DNA of 64,000 bases, from assembly GCF_002288525.1 (NCBI RefSeq), contig NZ_CP023068.1, forward strand, positions 372,001 through 436,000, in the 5' to 3' direction. The stretch is from Sinorhizobium sojae CCBAU 05684 (GTDB lineage: Bacteria; Pseudomonadota; Alphaproteobacteria; Rhizobiales; Rhizobiaceae). Made by a program: the position numbers and the translations under genes. Below, in pieces: positions 45,096 through 53,909 of the stretch. Under the pieces are notes generated by a model. It saw only the letters and a program-made list of their open reading frames with translations. It did not search any database and was not told the DNA's origin. Position 1 is the first letter of the stretch, and each line of letters starts with the position of its first letter.

Positions 45096-47225
45096 ATGGA
45101 ACCGCGTGTTGGACTGCTGGCTGTTCTGCTGGCGACCGTAAGCCAAGCCGCATTGGCGCAGGATGCAACGGTGTTGGAGCGTCTCGAGGTCAAGGCGGGC
45201 ACGTCGACTGCAACGATAGGCACTGAACCGGAAGTCTATCCGGGGGGGCAGGTGGCACGCGGCGGTCGTGTGGGCCTGCTCGGAAACCGCGACTTCATGG
45301 ATACGCCGTTCAGCATCACGAGTTACACGGCAGAGGCGATCGAGAACCAGAATGCGACAACCGTGGCCGACGTGCTCGCCAACGACCCCTCGGTGAGAAG
45401 CACGCACGCTCCCGGCGGTATGCTGGACTCGTTTTACATTCGTGGTTTTCCGCTGAATGAAGGGAATTTCGGCGAAGTCGCCTTCGACGGTGTCTTCGGG
45501 GTCGCTCCGACTTACCGCCTCTTTACGGATTACATCGAACGGGTCGAGATACTCAAGGGACCGACAGCGCTCCTATACGGCATCTCGCCGAATAACAGCG
45601 TCGGTGGCACCATCAACATCGTGCCCAAGCGCGCGTCCGACGTCGACCTGACCCGTGTCACGACCGATTACGCTTCCGATCTTTACGGAGGTGGCCATGT
45701 CGACGTCAGCCGCCGGTTCGGCGATGAGCGCCAATTCGGCATTCGATTCAACGGCAGTTATCACGGCGGCGACACGGCAATCGACAACCAGTCACTGGAT
45801 GTAGCGGTCGGGGCACTAGCGCTCGACTATGAGGGCGAAGACTTCAGGGCAACGCTGGACGTAATCGGGCAGCGGCAAGACATTGATGCTCCGCTTCGCC
45901 CGTTCTTCCCCGTTGGCAGCTTTGAAATTCCCGACGCGCCTGACGGTCGGTCCAATGTCCAGGAGCCGTGGGAATGGGCGAGGACGGACGACCTGTCGTG
46001 GCTCGGTCGCGTCGAATACGACGTGAACGACGCCGTCACCGTGTTTGCCGCCGTGGGTGGTGGCAATTCGCGTGTCGAGCGACTCTTCGGTACGCCACTG
46101 CTTCTTAACTCCGCAGGCGACGTCAGCGTCACGCCGCAAAACTTCATTTTCGATGTCGACCGGCTGACGGCCGAGACGGGTGTACGCGCCGAGTTCGAGA
46201 CGGCCGCTATCGATCACGCGGTCACATTCCAGGTCAGCGGTCTGCAGCAGCGTCTCGCTCGCGGCTCAAATTCAGGTACCGCGCAGTTGACCAATATCTT
46301 CGATCCGCTTCCCCGCCCCGAGCAGGACGTGCCGCAGCCGACACATGTGCCAAGACTATCGGAAAACGTCTTCTACGGTTTCGCGCTTTCAGACACCATG
46401 TCGATGCTGGACGAACGCGTGCAACTGACTTTGGGCGGACGCTGGCAGCACATCGACACTGAAAATTACAACACCACAACCGGTGCGGTTTCCTCGTCTT
46501 CCGATGAGAGTGCATTGACGCCGCTCGCGGGCATCGTCGTGAAGCCGTGGGAGAATGTCGCCTTCTACGCCAACTATGTCGAGGGCCTGAGCGTCGGCGA
46601 CACCGCACCAGCTGGAGCCGTCAATGAAGGCGAAACGCTTTCGCCCTACCGGTCGAGGCAGTACGAGATCGGCACCAAGATCGATCTCGGGCGCGCGGCG
46701 GTGACCGTCAGCGCGTTCCAGATCGAAAAGCCCTTCGGCGTGCTCCGTAGCGGCGTCTTCGTGGAAGGCGGCGAGCAGCGCAACCGCGGCGTGGAGTTGA
46801 GCGTGTTCGGTGAAGTGACCCCCGCGATCCGAGTGCTCGGCGGCGTCACCTTCATTCACGGCGAGATCACAGAAACAAGTGTCGACACAGAACGCGGCAA
46901 TACCCCGATCGGCGTTCCCTCGCTGCAGGTCAATCTGGGGGCGGAGTGGGATACGCCCTTCTTGCCCGGCCTGACGCTCACCGGCAATGTCATTCACACG
47001 GACGAGCAATTCGTCAACACGGCAAACACCCAGGAAATCCCCTCCTGGACGCGACTTGACCTCGGCGCCCGCTATCTGACCGAGATCCACGAGAGGCCGG
47101 TCACCTTCCGGGCTGACGTCGAGAACGTGTTTGACCTCGACTACTGGTCCGGCGTTGCGAGCTTCGGCACGCTGTCGCAGGGTGCGCCGCTCACAGTCAA
47201 GGTCTCCATGACGACCGACTTCTGA
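45096..47225 (+). CDS. TonB-dependent siderophore receptor
   Basis: 709-aa outer-membrane receptor from ATG 45096 (MEPRVGLLAVLLATVSQAALAQ, signal peptide), with AGGGGG seven bases upstream; an ATG two codons earlier is too close to that site. The plug has LLGNRDFMDTPFSITSYTA, VADVLANDPSVR, FYIRGFPLNEG and IERVEILKGPTALLYG, the FhuA/FpvA-type plug signature, then NNSVGGTINIVPKRA. A 22-strand barrel follows, ending TVKVSMTTDF with the C-terminal Phe. There is no N-terminal signalling extension, so it does not act through an ECF sigma/FecR pair. It converges with the siderophore operon and has an iron box, so its ligand is most likely that operon's product. Confidence 0.93.
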   Translation: MEPRVGLLAVLLATVSQAALAQDATVLERLEVKAGTSTATIGTEPEVYPGGQVARGGRVGLLGNRDFMDTPFSITSYTAEAIENQNATTVADVLANDPSVRSTHAPGGMLDSFYIRGFPLNEGNFGEVAFDGVFGVAPTYRLFTDYIERVEILKGPTALLYGISPNNSVGGTINIVPKRASDVDLTRVTTDYASDLYGGGHVDVSRRFGDERQFGIRFNGSYHGGDTAIDNQSLDVAVGALALDYEGEDFRATLDVIGQRQDIDAPLRPFFPVGSFEIPDAPDGRSNVQEPWEWARTDDLSWLGRVEYDVNDAVTVFAAVGGGNSRVERLFGTPLLLNSAGDVSVTPQNFIFDVDRLTAETGVRAEFETAAIDHAVTFQVSGLQQRLARGSNSGTAQLTNIFDPLPRPEQDVPQPTHVPRLSENVFYGFALSDTMSMLDERVQLTLGGRWQHIDTENYNTTTGAVSSSSDESALTPLAGIVVKPWENVAFYANYVEGLSVGDTAPAGAVNEGETLSPYRSRQYEIGTKIDLGRAAVTVSAFQIEKPFGVLRSGVFVEGGEQRNRGVELSVFGEVTPAIRVLGGVTFIHGEITETSVDTERGNTPIGVPSLQVNLGAEWDTPFLPGLTLTGNVIHTDEQFVNTANTQEIPSWTRLDLGARYLTEIHERPVTFRADVENVFDLDYWSGVASFGTLSQGAPLTVKVSMTTDF

Positions 47226-47278
47226 TGGTGAGGTGAGTGTCGGCGCCCAAGCGACGACCCGTCTCGGTGATGTTCATG

Positions 47279-47305
47279 AAAGCGCCGGCCAGAGGCCGGC
47301 GCTTT
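47279..47305. terminator. Terminator after the TonB receptor
   Basis: AAAGCGCCGGCC and GGCCGGCGCTTT are perfect 12-bp arms around AGA, with A and T runs at the ends, so it can work for both strands. It lies 55 bp past the receptor stop. Confidence 0.85.
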
Positions 47306-47372
47306 CTGCCGTTTGGCGGTAGGCTCAAGCTCACCACCAGGATCGCAACCAGGAGCGAAGCAGAAATGCAAA

Positions 47373-47401
47373 GGCGAGGCTCTCGATTTGAGAGCCTCGC
47401 C
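47373..47401. terminator. Second terminator, for the siderophore operon side
   Basis: GGCGAGGCTCTC and GAGAGCCTCGCC form a 12-bp stem around GATTT, 83 bp past the end of the substrate-binding-protein gene. Together with 47279-47305 it isolates two convergent iron-regulated transcripts. Confidence 0.75.
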
Positions 47402-47483
47402 CGCTGAAGATTTTTAAATCCGGTTGTTGAACTTTCTCCAATCCGGACTGAGCTCGGCTGGCCGGTTCGCTCCTCGATGGCAG

Positions 47484-48653
47484 TCAATCCGCACTGCCGG
47501 AAAGGCTCACCGCATAGCCGGGCCGGTAGGGGATCGGCAGGAAACGGCGGTGATACTCGGCAAATGTCGCGTCCGGATCGAGATCGGCAAAAAGTTCCGG
47601 ATGGAACCATTTCGCCATTTGCTGGACGGCAAAGAACTCGTAGGGGCTGTTGTAGAACTGGTGCCATATGCCGTGGAAGTTCCGCGTCTTTTGGGCCGCG
47701 ATGTCGGTGTAGGCGCTGCGGGTGGTGAACCATTCGAGCTTTTGGCGGGTGACCTTTGGATCGGCGCCGGGTCCGAGCGGGATCCAATGTCCACCAGGCA
47801 CATAGGCCTCCCAGTCGGCGCTGGTGACGACGACATGTTCGGGATTGGCGGCGATCACCTGTTCGGGATTGAGCTGTCCGAAAGTCGAGGGAAGAATGTC
47901 GCTGCCGATGTTGTGGCCACCGGCAAGCTCGACATATTTGCCGAAGTTTTCCGCGCCGAAGGAAAGGCAGCAATCATCGGCGTAGCCGCCGATCCGCTCT
48001 ATGAACACCCTCGGGGGCTCCGGTTGCGCCTCGGCGATAACGTTGGTGACGCGGGCCATTGCCTCGCTACGGAACGCGATGATCTCTTCCGCGCGCGCCT
48101 CGCGCCCCATGATCTTGCCGAGCAGGCGAATGGTCGGTTCGGTGTTCTTCAGCGGATAGTGGCGGAAGTCGATGTAGAGAACCGGAATGTTCAGCTCAGC
48201 CAGCTTCTCGATATATTTGGTATCCTCATTGGCACGCATGGCCTCGAGATTGAGCAGGACCACGTCGGGCTTCTGGACGATGGTCGATTCGATGTCGATC
48301 AGGCCGTTCTCCTTGCCCGCGAAGGCCGGAAGCTCAGCCAATTTGGGATAGGCCCCGAGATATTGCTGATAGGTGGCCGGGTCCGCCTCGATCAGGTCGT
48401 TGCGCCAGGCGACGACGCGAGCCAGTGGATTGTCCGGCTCGAGCGAAGCAATGAGGTAGAGTTGCCGGCCCTCGCCAAGAAGAATGCGCTTGACGGGCGC
48501 GCTGACGCTCACTTGTCGGCCGGCAATGTCGGTGATGGTGATCGGTGCTTGCGGGGGTGCGGACTGTTCGCCTGCGAAGACCCTGACCGGGCCTAGCATC
48601 ATCAAGACAAGAGCTGTCAACATGGCGCGCGCCAGCAGACAATGTTTCGACAC
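47484..48653 (-). CDS. ABC transporter periplasmic Fe(III)-siderophore-binding protein
   Basis: 389 aa, starting at GTG 48653 with AAGGAGA ideally placed upstream. Signal peptide MSKHCLLARAMLTALVLMMLGPVRVFAG; no lipobox Cys, so free in the periplasm. The fold is FecB/BtuF-type (class III binding protein): ITDIAGRQVSVSAPVKRILLGEGRQLYLIASL is the typical N-terminal lobe, and KPDVVLLN and ERIGGYADDCCLSFG are in the two lobes, with a long linker helix. Last gene of the operon, 12 bp after the exporter. No permease or ATPase gene is nearby, so it must use an ABC transporter encoded elsewhere, or hand its ligand to another system. Confidence 0.88.
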   Translation of the reverse strand: MSKHCLLARAMLTALVLMMLGPVRVFAGEQSAPPQAPITITDIAGRQVSVSAPVKRILLGEGRQLYLIASLEPDNPLARVVAWRNDLIEADPATYQQYLGAYPKLAELPAFAGKENGLIDIESTIVQKPDVVLLNLEAMRANEDTKYIEKLAELNIPVLYIDFRHYPLKNTEPTIRLLGKIMGREARAEEIIAFRSEAMARVTNVIAEAQPEPPRVFIERIGGYADDCCLSFGAENFGKYVELAGGHNIGSDILPSTFGQLNPEQVIAANPEHVVVTSADWEAYVPGGHWIPLGPGADPKVTRQKLEWFTTRSAYTDIAAQKTRNFHGIWHQFYNSPYEFFAVQQMAKWFHPELFADLDPDATFAEYHRRFLPIPYRPGYAVSLSGSAD

Positions 48654-48665
48654 GATATTTCTCCT

Positions 48666-49880
48666 TTACCGAAGTGATTGGCGCGACTTGAGCCACAGGC
48701 CGAGCGCCACGAAAAACGACAGGCCATAGAGACCCGAGACGAGGGGAAAGGCTGCTTTGAGCCCGAATTGTTGCGTGGCGGCGACCCCTGCAATGATGCC
48801 GACCACGGATGCACCCTGCTGGCAGGTCTGCGCCACCCCCAGGACGGAGCCCTGCTTTTCGCTTCGCGTTGCTGCCGAAACGAGCGAAAGGAGCACGGGT
48901 GTTGTTCCACCGAGGAGAGCGCCCCAGGCGAAATAGAGCCCTGCGAAGAGCCCTATGTCGCGCGTCGAGCCAGCCAGCCCGGTAACGATGCAGCATCCGC
49001 CGGCGTTCACCATGCTCCATCCGAGCACAAAGGACGGCGCTCGCCCTGCGAAGCTCCGTGCCCACACCGGTGCTGCGACCACAAAGCCGAGCGCAAGAAG
49101 GCCATAGCTCAAGCCGGTGATCCAATGCTGGGCGCCGTAAACCTCCGACATATAGAGGGAAAAGGGCACCTGCAGCACCATTCTGCTTGCAAGCAGTAGC
49201 CCCATTAGCCCGAGGAGCCCCGGGACGGGCACGCCGGTGGACGTCGTGTGTGATATCCCTGGCGCCTGCTCCGCTTCCGTGAGACCTCTTCCTTCCATAG
49301 GAGAGGGCAGGCTCGCCCAGGCGACGGCGGCACAGAACGCGCAGATCAAACCGGCGGTGAAGTTGACGGCCGCGAAAGGCAAGGCGTCGAGAATGAGCCC
49401 GCCGAGGAAGGCGCCCGCGAGCGAGCCGACATTCGTCGCCACCTGCAGCCAGGCGAAGAGGCGTGCGCGATCGCGCCCGCCGGTTACCTGCACGCCATAG
49501 GCCTGGGCCGGCGCGATGTAGCCGGCGCAGGCACCCTGCAGGAACCGCAGCGCCAGGATGGTCCAGACGTCCCCGGCAAAAGCGACGAGCAGTTGCGTCA
49601 CCGCCAGGCCAGTCAGCGCCCGCACCATCATGAGGCGATTGCCATATCGGTCGCCCATCCGCCCCCAAAAGGCGCTCGTCAGGGACACGCCAAGCATGGG
49701 GCAGACATAGACTCCGATTCCCGCAAGGCCGAAAATGCTATCGGAGGCGCTCAGCGCCTTGATCTGGATCGGCCAGAAGGGACCGCTCATCTCCATGGCG
49801 CCCATGGAGATGAATTGAAGTGCGAATAGAAGCGCGAAGACGGGTCCGAAGCCGCGCAGGGCCGCGACTGTACTTGTCAT
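48666..49880 (-). CDS. Major facilitator superfamily exporter (probable siderophore efflux)
   Basis: 404 aa from ATG 49880 ([18 protein letters not shown]), which overlaps the NIS synthetase stop by 4 bp. It has twelve hydrophobic segments; the loop after helix 2 has [16 protein letters not shown] (the MFS G-x3-D-R-x-G-R motif), and [15 protein letters not shown] marks helix 5. Its size and position match siderophore exporters such as SbnD in staphyloferrin B clusters. A single-component inner-membrane pump, it would move the finished molecule to the periplasm or outside. Confidence 0.88.
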   Translation of the reverse strand: MTSTVAALRGFGPVFALLFALQFISMGAMEMSGPFWPIQIKALSASDSIFGLAGIGVYVCPMLGVSLTSAFWGRMGDRYGNRLMMVRALTGLAVTQLLVAFAGDVWTILALRFLQGACAGYIAPAQAYGVQVTGGRDRARLFAWLQVATNVGSLAGAFLGGLILDALPFAAVNFTAGLICAFCAAVAWASLPSPMEGRGLTEAEQAPGISHTTSTGVPVPGLLGLMGLLLASRMVLQVPFSLYMSEVYGAQHWITGLSYGLLALGFVVAAPVWARSFAGRAPSFVLGWSMVNAGGCCIVTGLAGSTRDIGLFAGLYFAWGALLGGTTPVLLSLVSAATRSEKQGSVLGVAQTCQQGASVVGIIAGVAATQQFGLKAAFPLVSGLYGLSFFVALGLWLKSRQSLR

Positions 49881-51766
49881 TCTGCACTCGCCAGCGGATT
49901 GGGCAATTGGTGCTCGACCCGGTAGTTGCGATAGCGTTCGAGATGCATCCGCAGAACCGACCGTGTCGGCCAGGGCCGTTCGAGGAAGGCCTGGCGTTCC
50001 TCGAGCCAGAACGCATCCGAGAGCATGCGCGGCCGCAACGTCTCGAACGCCTCTTCCGTCTCTTCCCCGAGGATGCGCCAAAGGCTGTCACCTGCCAGCG
50101 AATACTGCTCGGTCAGGCAAAGGGCGATCTCGTGAAGATGGCAGACAAAGCACGCATCGATGACGAAGGAACGCACCAAGCTGATATTATCGTCGAATGT
50201 GGTCGGCAGGATGCCTTTTCGACTGAACGGCTTCAACTCGTAGCCGCGTTCCTTGAAGAGCGGTGCAAAACTGCGGCCGTCACCGAAATCGCGCATCAGC
50301 AGCTTCCGTGGCAGCCCGCGATCATCGAAAAGGATCGTGCTGTTTTGCTGATGCGCCTCGAACGCGATGCCGTAGAGGAGATACATGGCCAAAGTCGGTC
50401 GAACCACGGTGCGGGCATAGAGCCGGTAGAATGCAGCGACCGCCGCTTCGCTTTCGTCGCCGTTTCTTCCGATGAGTTCGCAGATCAGTGGCCGTCCGTC
50501 GACAGGGCCAGCGGCCAGGAGCGCGGCGACGGTTACCGGCAGCAGGCCGTCTCTGCGGGCAAGAGCATCGGAGCTGCGATAGACCACCGACAGAAAGCGG
50601 CCGGGATGTTCGTCACCGGTGTCGGGATGATGCAGAATCGCGCCCAACTCCTCAGTGAATACCTCCAGCCCGCTTTTGAGGTCATCCTCCTTCGACAGCA
50701 TGTCGGAAATCAACGTGCTGAGGCGTGGCCCCATGTGGATTGACTTGGCTTGCAGCGTCCGCTGCTCGCTTGTCAACCAGATCGCGACCGGCAGCTTGAT
50801 GAATGGTCTGGGCTCCCGCGTTTCCGGCAGCATCGTGCGGAAGGACATTGACGGCAGTGTTTCGATTTCCGGGCCTTCCGGATCGAAAACGTCAGCTTCG
50901 ATCTCGGGCGTGAATTCCCGACGGACGAAGTTCTCCAGATGCCAGGCGTGAACGGGCAGAGGCAGCCAGTCGGCAGGCGATTTGCCGCGCTCTTGCAGGG
51001 CCTCCGCCCAATCACGCCAGAGGTCCGGGAATTTTTCGGCGAACCATTCCGAATAGCCACCGACATGCGGCATCTTCTCAACATAGGCCCAGTCGCTGCG
51101 CAGCGCGGCGATCCGCAGGCGTACACGAGCGTGGAATTCCGGCGACAATGCAGCGACAGCGTCCGGCGCCAGGCCTGGCTTGGCCTTCCATGTCGGATAG
51201 AACGGATGCCCCTCGAGTGCCCCCCATTGGTCGAGCGTCATGGCAACCAGATGCGGCGGCAGGGTGCCTTCAAGATAGCCAAGGAAATCGGCTGCGCCTG
51301 CTTTATCGATCTGCTCACGTAGTTCGGCGCTCCAGCGTTCCCGATGATGCCGTGCGAGAACGTCGTTGCGCATGCTGTTGTCCACGTCGCGGACGAGTTG
51401 GCCCAGTCCGTCGGGCGCAGGAGTAACCGCGAGAGACGGCGCAACCTCCCGTATCAGAGCGGCGGGGTCCTCGATCCGGTGGCGGGCACCGGTCGCGTCC
51501 AGAACTTCGATTTGCCCGCGGTTCTGCAGGGTTCCGGCGGGCGCCCGCCGAAGATCGGAAAAATGCAGCACGCGTCGCGTCTGCCAAAGCGGCAGCCAGG
51601 CCTGGCGACCGTCGCGAGCCCATAGCAGGGCATCCGGATCCAAGAGGCGTTCCGCGAAGAGGCAACGGATCAGACGGTAGATCGCGTTTTCTGCTGCCTT
51701 CGCCAAAAGCTCCGCATTATCTCGCGAGATTTGTGCCGTTGCGGTAGAAATCTTCTCATCCATCAT
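49877..51766 (-). CDS. NIS (IucA/IucC-family) siderophore synthetase
   Basis: 629 aa from ATG 51766, overlapping the previous stop as ATGA, with GGAGG upstream; ATG 51763 is the next choice. It is an NRPS-independent siderophore synthetase that adenylates a carboxylic acid and forms an amide with an amine. Features: [15 protein letters not shown] (residues about 205-220, the HP-x-K motif), [30 protein letters not shown] (S-RT and K-L blocks) and [15 protein letters not shown] followed by [12 protein letters not shown], then the FhuF-like C-terminal domain. Only one such enzyme is present, whereas staphyloferrin B and aerobactin need two or more, so a single amide bond is expected. In the rhizobactin model it joins malate to the epsilon-amine of lysine. 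Confidence 0.93.
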   Translation of the reverse strand: MMDEKISTATAQISRDNAELLAKAAENAIYRLIRCLFAERLLDPDALLWARDGRQAWLPLWQTRRVLHFSDLRRAPAGTLQNRGQIEVLDATGARHRIEDPAALIREVAPSLAVTPAPDGLGQLVRDVDNSMRNDVLARHHRERWSAELREQIDKAGAADFLGYLEGTLPPHLVAMTLDQWGALEGHPFYPTWKAKPGLAPDAVAALSPEFHARVRLRIAALRSDWAYVEKMPHVGGYSEWFAEKFPDLWRDWAEALQERGKSPADWLPLPVHAWHLENFVRREFTPEIEADVFDPEGPEIETLPSMSFRTMLPETREPRPFIKLPVAIWLTSEQRTLQAKSIHMGPRLSTLISDMLSKEDDLKSGLEVFTEELGAILHHPDTGDEHPGRFLSVVYRSSDALARRDGLLPVTVAALLAAGPVDGRPLICELIGRNGDESEAAVAAFYRLYARTVVRPTLAMYLLYGIAFEAHQQNSTILFDDRGLPRKLLMRDFGDGRSFAPLFKERGYELKPFSRKGILPTTFDDNISLVRSFVIDACFVCHLHEIALCLTEQYSLAGDSLWRILGEETEEAFETLRPRMLSDAFWLEERQAFLERPWPTRSVLRMHLERYRNYRVEHQLPNPLASAE

Positions 51767-52902
51767 GCGGCCTCCGGCCAGTCTGAGGGTACATAGTCGG
51801 GTGCTCCGGCGGCCAAGCCGCCATGATAGTCGCGCGCCCACCGATAGGTCTTGGCAATGGCCGGTACGGCCACACCAAGCCGTTCCGCCATGGCGACGAG
51901 CAGCGCCTGTCCGAAAGCTATGTCCTCATGGAAGGCGCGACTTTCGCGATCGATGACCAATCCCGGGCCATGCGGGTTGGCAACGAGGGGTGCGCGGATG
52001 TCCGCATAGGCGCGATTTGTGCGCAGAAGCGTATACATGGTGCGGGCGTCCACGATCTGGTCGCCGTAGGCCTCTATCAATTCCTGCTGAAGTGGCTTCA
52101 CGGAGCTTAGATCGACCCCGAGACGCGCCTCGCTTGCACGGCGGATCGCCTGGTTTTCTGCATCGCAAGCTTCCAGGAGCTCGGCGGCCGCCTGCGGGCA
52201 ATCGCTCCACCAGCACAGGTGTTCGTCGAATGGCCTGTTCTCCCACGGTGCGCCTGGGCCGATGAGCGCGTAAAGGACGGCGGGATGCATCAGCGCATTG
52301 CCCGGCGTCAGTGTAATTTCGAGGTAGTCCCGTAGCAGGGTGACGGGCGCCTCATAGAGGCGATTCAACATTGCCGCGAGTGCGGCGCCGCTTGCCGCGC
52401 TTTCGCGGCGATGAAGGGCGACGAAGAGCTCCGCCTTGGCCCCGCCCATGCGCACGCGCTGGCCCGAGATCAGGTCGAAGGCGATGTGGGGCACATCCTT
52501 CATGCCCCAGATCACGACATTCTCGCGCTCTGAGAGAGCTTTTGCCGCGAGCCAATCGAAGCCGCAAAAGCCGGGGATCGCTCCAACAAAGATCCATTTA
52601 TCCCGCGGCAGATGCGGCGCTATTTGATCCAGGAGCCCCGCTCTCGCCTGGGCGGGCTGCGTAACGACGACAATGTCGGCACCCTCGAGCGCCTTGGCCG
52701 GATCGGTTCCGACATGATCGGGTCGACCGCTGAACATGCGACCGTCTCGAGTCTCCGCCTGCCAGACGCCATCGCCGACCTCCCATCGCACGGCTAGCAT
52801 GGTGGAGTTGGTCAGGACAGATACCTCGACGCTCGCAACCTGCTTGAACAGCACCGCATTCAGGTGCCCGGTACGGCCTGCGCCACAAATGGTCACCTTC
52901 AT
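51763..52902 (-). CDS. Opine dehydrogenase-family NAD(P)-dependent enzyme (siderophore assembly)
   Basis: 379 aa from ATG 52902 (MKVTICGAGRTGH), which overlaps the previous stop as ATGA. The N-terminal Rossmann domain has the dinucleotide motif CGAGRTGH (GxGxxG), then VVVTQPAQA and FVGAIPGFCGFDW. The C-terminal domain is the octopine/nopaline-dehydrogenase type, with LTPGNALMHPAVLYAL containing the His of the catalytic site, and DEHLCWW. Such enzymes join an amine and a 2-keto acid by reductive condensation (N-(1-carboxyethyl) amino acids from pyruvate). In staphyloferrin B clusters this position is held by SbnB, an unrelated ornithine cyclodeaminase-like enzyme. Here I infer reductive alkylation of an ethylenediamine amine with pyruvate. 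Reverse cleavage of an opine-like intermediate is an alternative. Confidence 0.85.
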   Translation of the reverse strand: MKVTICGAGRTGHLNAVLFKQVASVEVSVLTNSTMLAVRWEVGDGVWQAETRDGRMFSGRPDHVGTDPAKALEGADIVVVTQPAQARAGLLDQIAPHLPRDKWIFVGAIPGFCGFDWLAAKALSERENVVIWGMKDVPHIAFDLISGQRVRMGGAKAELFVALHRRESAASGAALAAMLNRLYEAPVTLLRDYLEITLTPGNALMHPAVLYALIGPGAPWENRPFDEHLCWWSDCPQAAAELLEACDAENQAIRRASEARLGVDLSSVKPLQQELIEAYGDQIVDARTMYTLLRTNRAYADIRAPLVANPHGPGLVIDRESRAFHEDIAFGQALLVAMAERLGVAVPAIAKTYRWARDYHGGLAAGAPDYVPSDWPEAA

Positions 52903-53909
52903 GCCGCGCATGCCCTTGCGGCGAGCCAGCCGTCCAGTTGGGCGGCAATAGCTGGGTCGAACAGGCGGCGCTTCGCCATCCATTCGTCGTCGAATATCGT
53001 GCCCAGATACTTCTCTCCGCCGTCAGCAACCGTCGTCACGACCGTGCCGGTCAGCTTGCCAGCGGCGATGAATTCCAGCGCTTTGTAGATGGCGCCACCC
53101 GTCGAACCGCCGACCAGCAGCCCCTTGCGCCGGGCGAAGTAACGCGCCGTCTCGAAGGCTTGGGTATCCGTCACCTGGACACCCTCGTCGATGCAGCCGT
53201 AATCCAGAACTTTGCCCACTTCGTCTCCTGCCGGCGTACCGGTGCCCGATTGGTAGTAGGGATGCCCCGGCTTGCCGAAGACGATCGATCCGGCCGGCTC
53301 GACCGCGATCGTGCGCACAGCGGGGTTGTGGCGCTTGAGCCGCTGAGAGATCCCGGTCATGGAGCCGCCTGTCCCGACGCAGCCTACGAACGCATCGATT
53401 CCGGCCGGGAGTTGCGCCAGCAGCTCGTCGACGAGGCCGGCATAGCCCTCCGGATTTGCGGGATTATCGGATTGATTCATGAACAACGCGCCTGGAAGCT
53501 GGGCGCCTAGCTGCGCGGCTAGTCTTTGTCTTTCGACGACCGCAACCTCGTCCTCGCGGAAATCGCCTTCGACGTAGCGGATCTCGGCGCCGAGCGCCCG
53601 CATCATACGAATCTTGTCGGGCGCCGCATGGTGATCCACCACTGCGATGAAGCGCAGTCCAAATTCCAGTGCTGCCAGCGCCAGGCCTGTTCCGGTGTTT
53701 CCAGAGGATGATTCGACGATTGTGCCGCCCGGAGCGAGGCGCCCGTCTTGAAGCGCGGCGACTACCATGCTGCGTGCCATACGGTCCTTCATCGAGCCAC
53801 CCGGATTGTTCTTCTCGATCTTCAACACCAGGGTGGCGTCGCGGTTCGGTATGTCGATCGACATGACCGGCGTCTGTCCGATCAATTGCGTTACAATCGT
53901 GTGCAGCAT
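52899..53909 (-). CDS. SbnA-like PLP-dependent beta-replacement synthase
   Basis: 336-aa fold-II PLP enzyme of the cysteine synthase superfamily. The PLP Lys is K41 in NNPGGSMKDRMA, and SSSGNTGTG (about 67-75) binds the substrate carboxylate; VGTGGSMTG and GGSTGGA form the phosphate cup. SbnA uses O-phosphoserine (via aminoacrylate) and the amine of glutamate to make an N-linked diaminopropionate precursor. Here I infer the same chemistry but with lysine as amine donor. The neighbouring serine kinase would supply O-phosphoserine. The TAG stop of the decarboxylase is directly followed by the ATG (53909), with GAGGAGG ahead, so it is fully coupled. Confidence 0.88.
   Translation of the reverse strand: MLHTIVTQLIGQTPVMSIDIPNRDATLVLKIEKNNPGGSMKDRMARSMVVAALQDGRLAPGGTIVESSSGNTGTGLALAALEFGLRFIAVVDHHAAPDKIRMMRALGAEIRYVEGDFREDEVAVVERQRLAAQLGAQLPGALFMNQSDNPANPEGYAGLVDELLAQLPAGIDAFVGCVGTGGSMTGISQRLKRHNPAVRTIAVEPAGSIVFGKPGHPYYQSGTGTPAGDEVGKVLDYGCIDEGVQVTDTQAFETARYFARRKGLLVGGSTGGAIYKALEFIAAGKLTGTVVTTVADGGEKYLGTIFDDEWMAKRRLFDPAIAAQLDGWLAARACAA

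Noticed and set aside
47424..48596. Plus-strand open frame of 390 codons
   Set aside because: Antisense of the siderophore-binding protein gene; no domain and no ribosome site.
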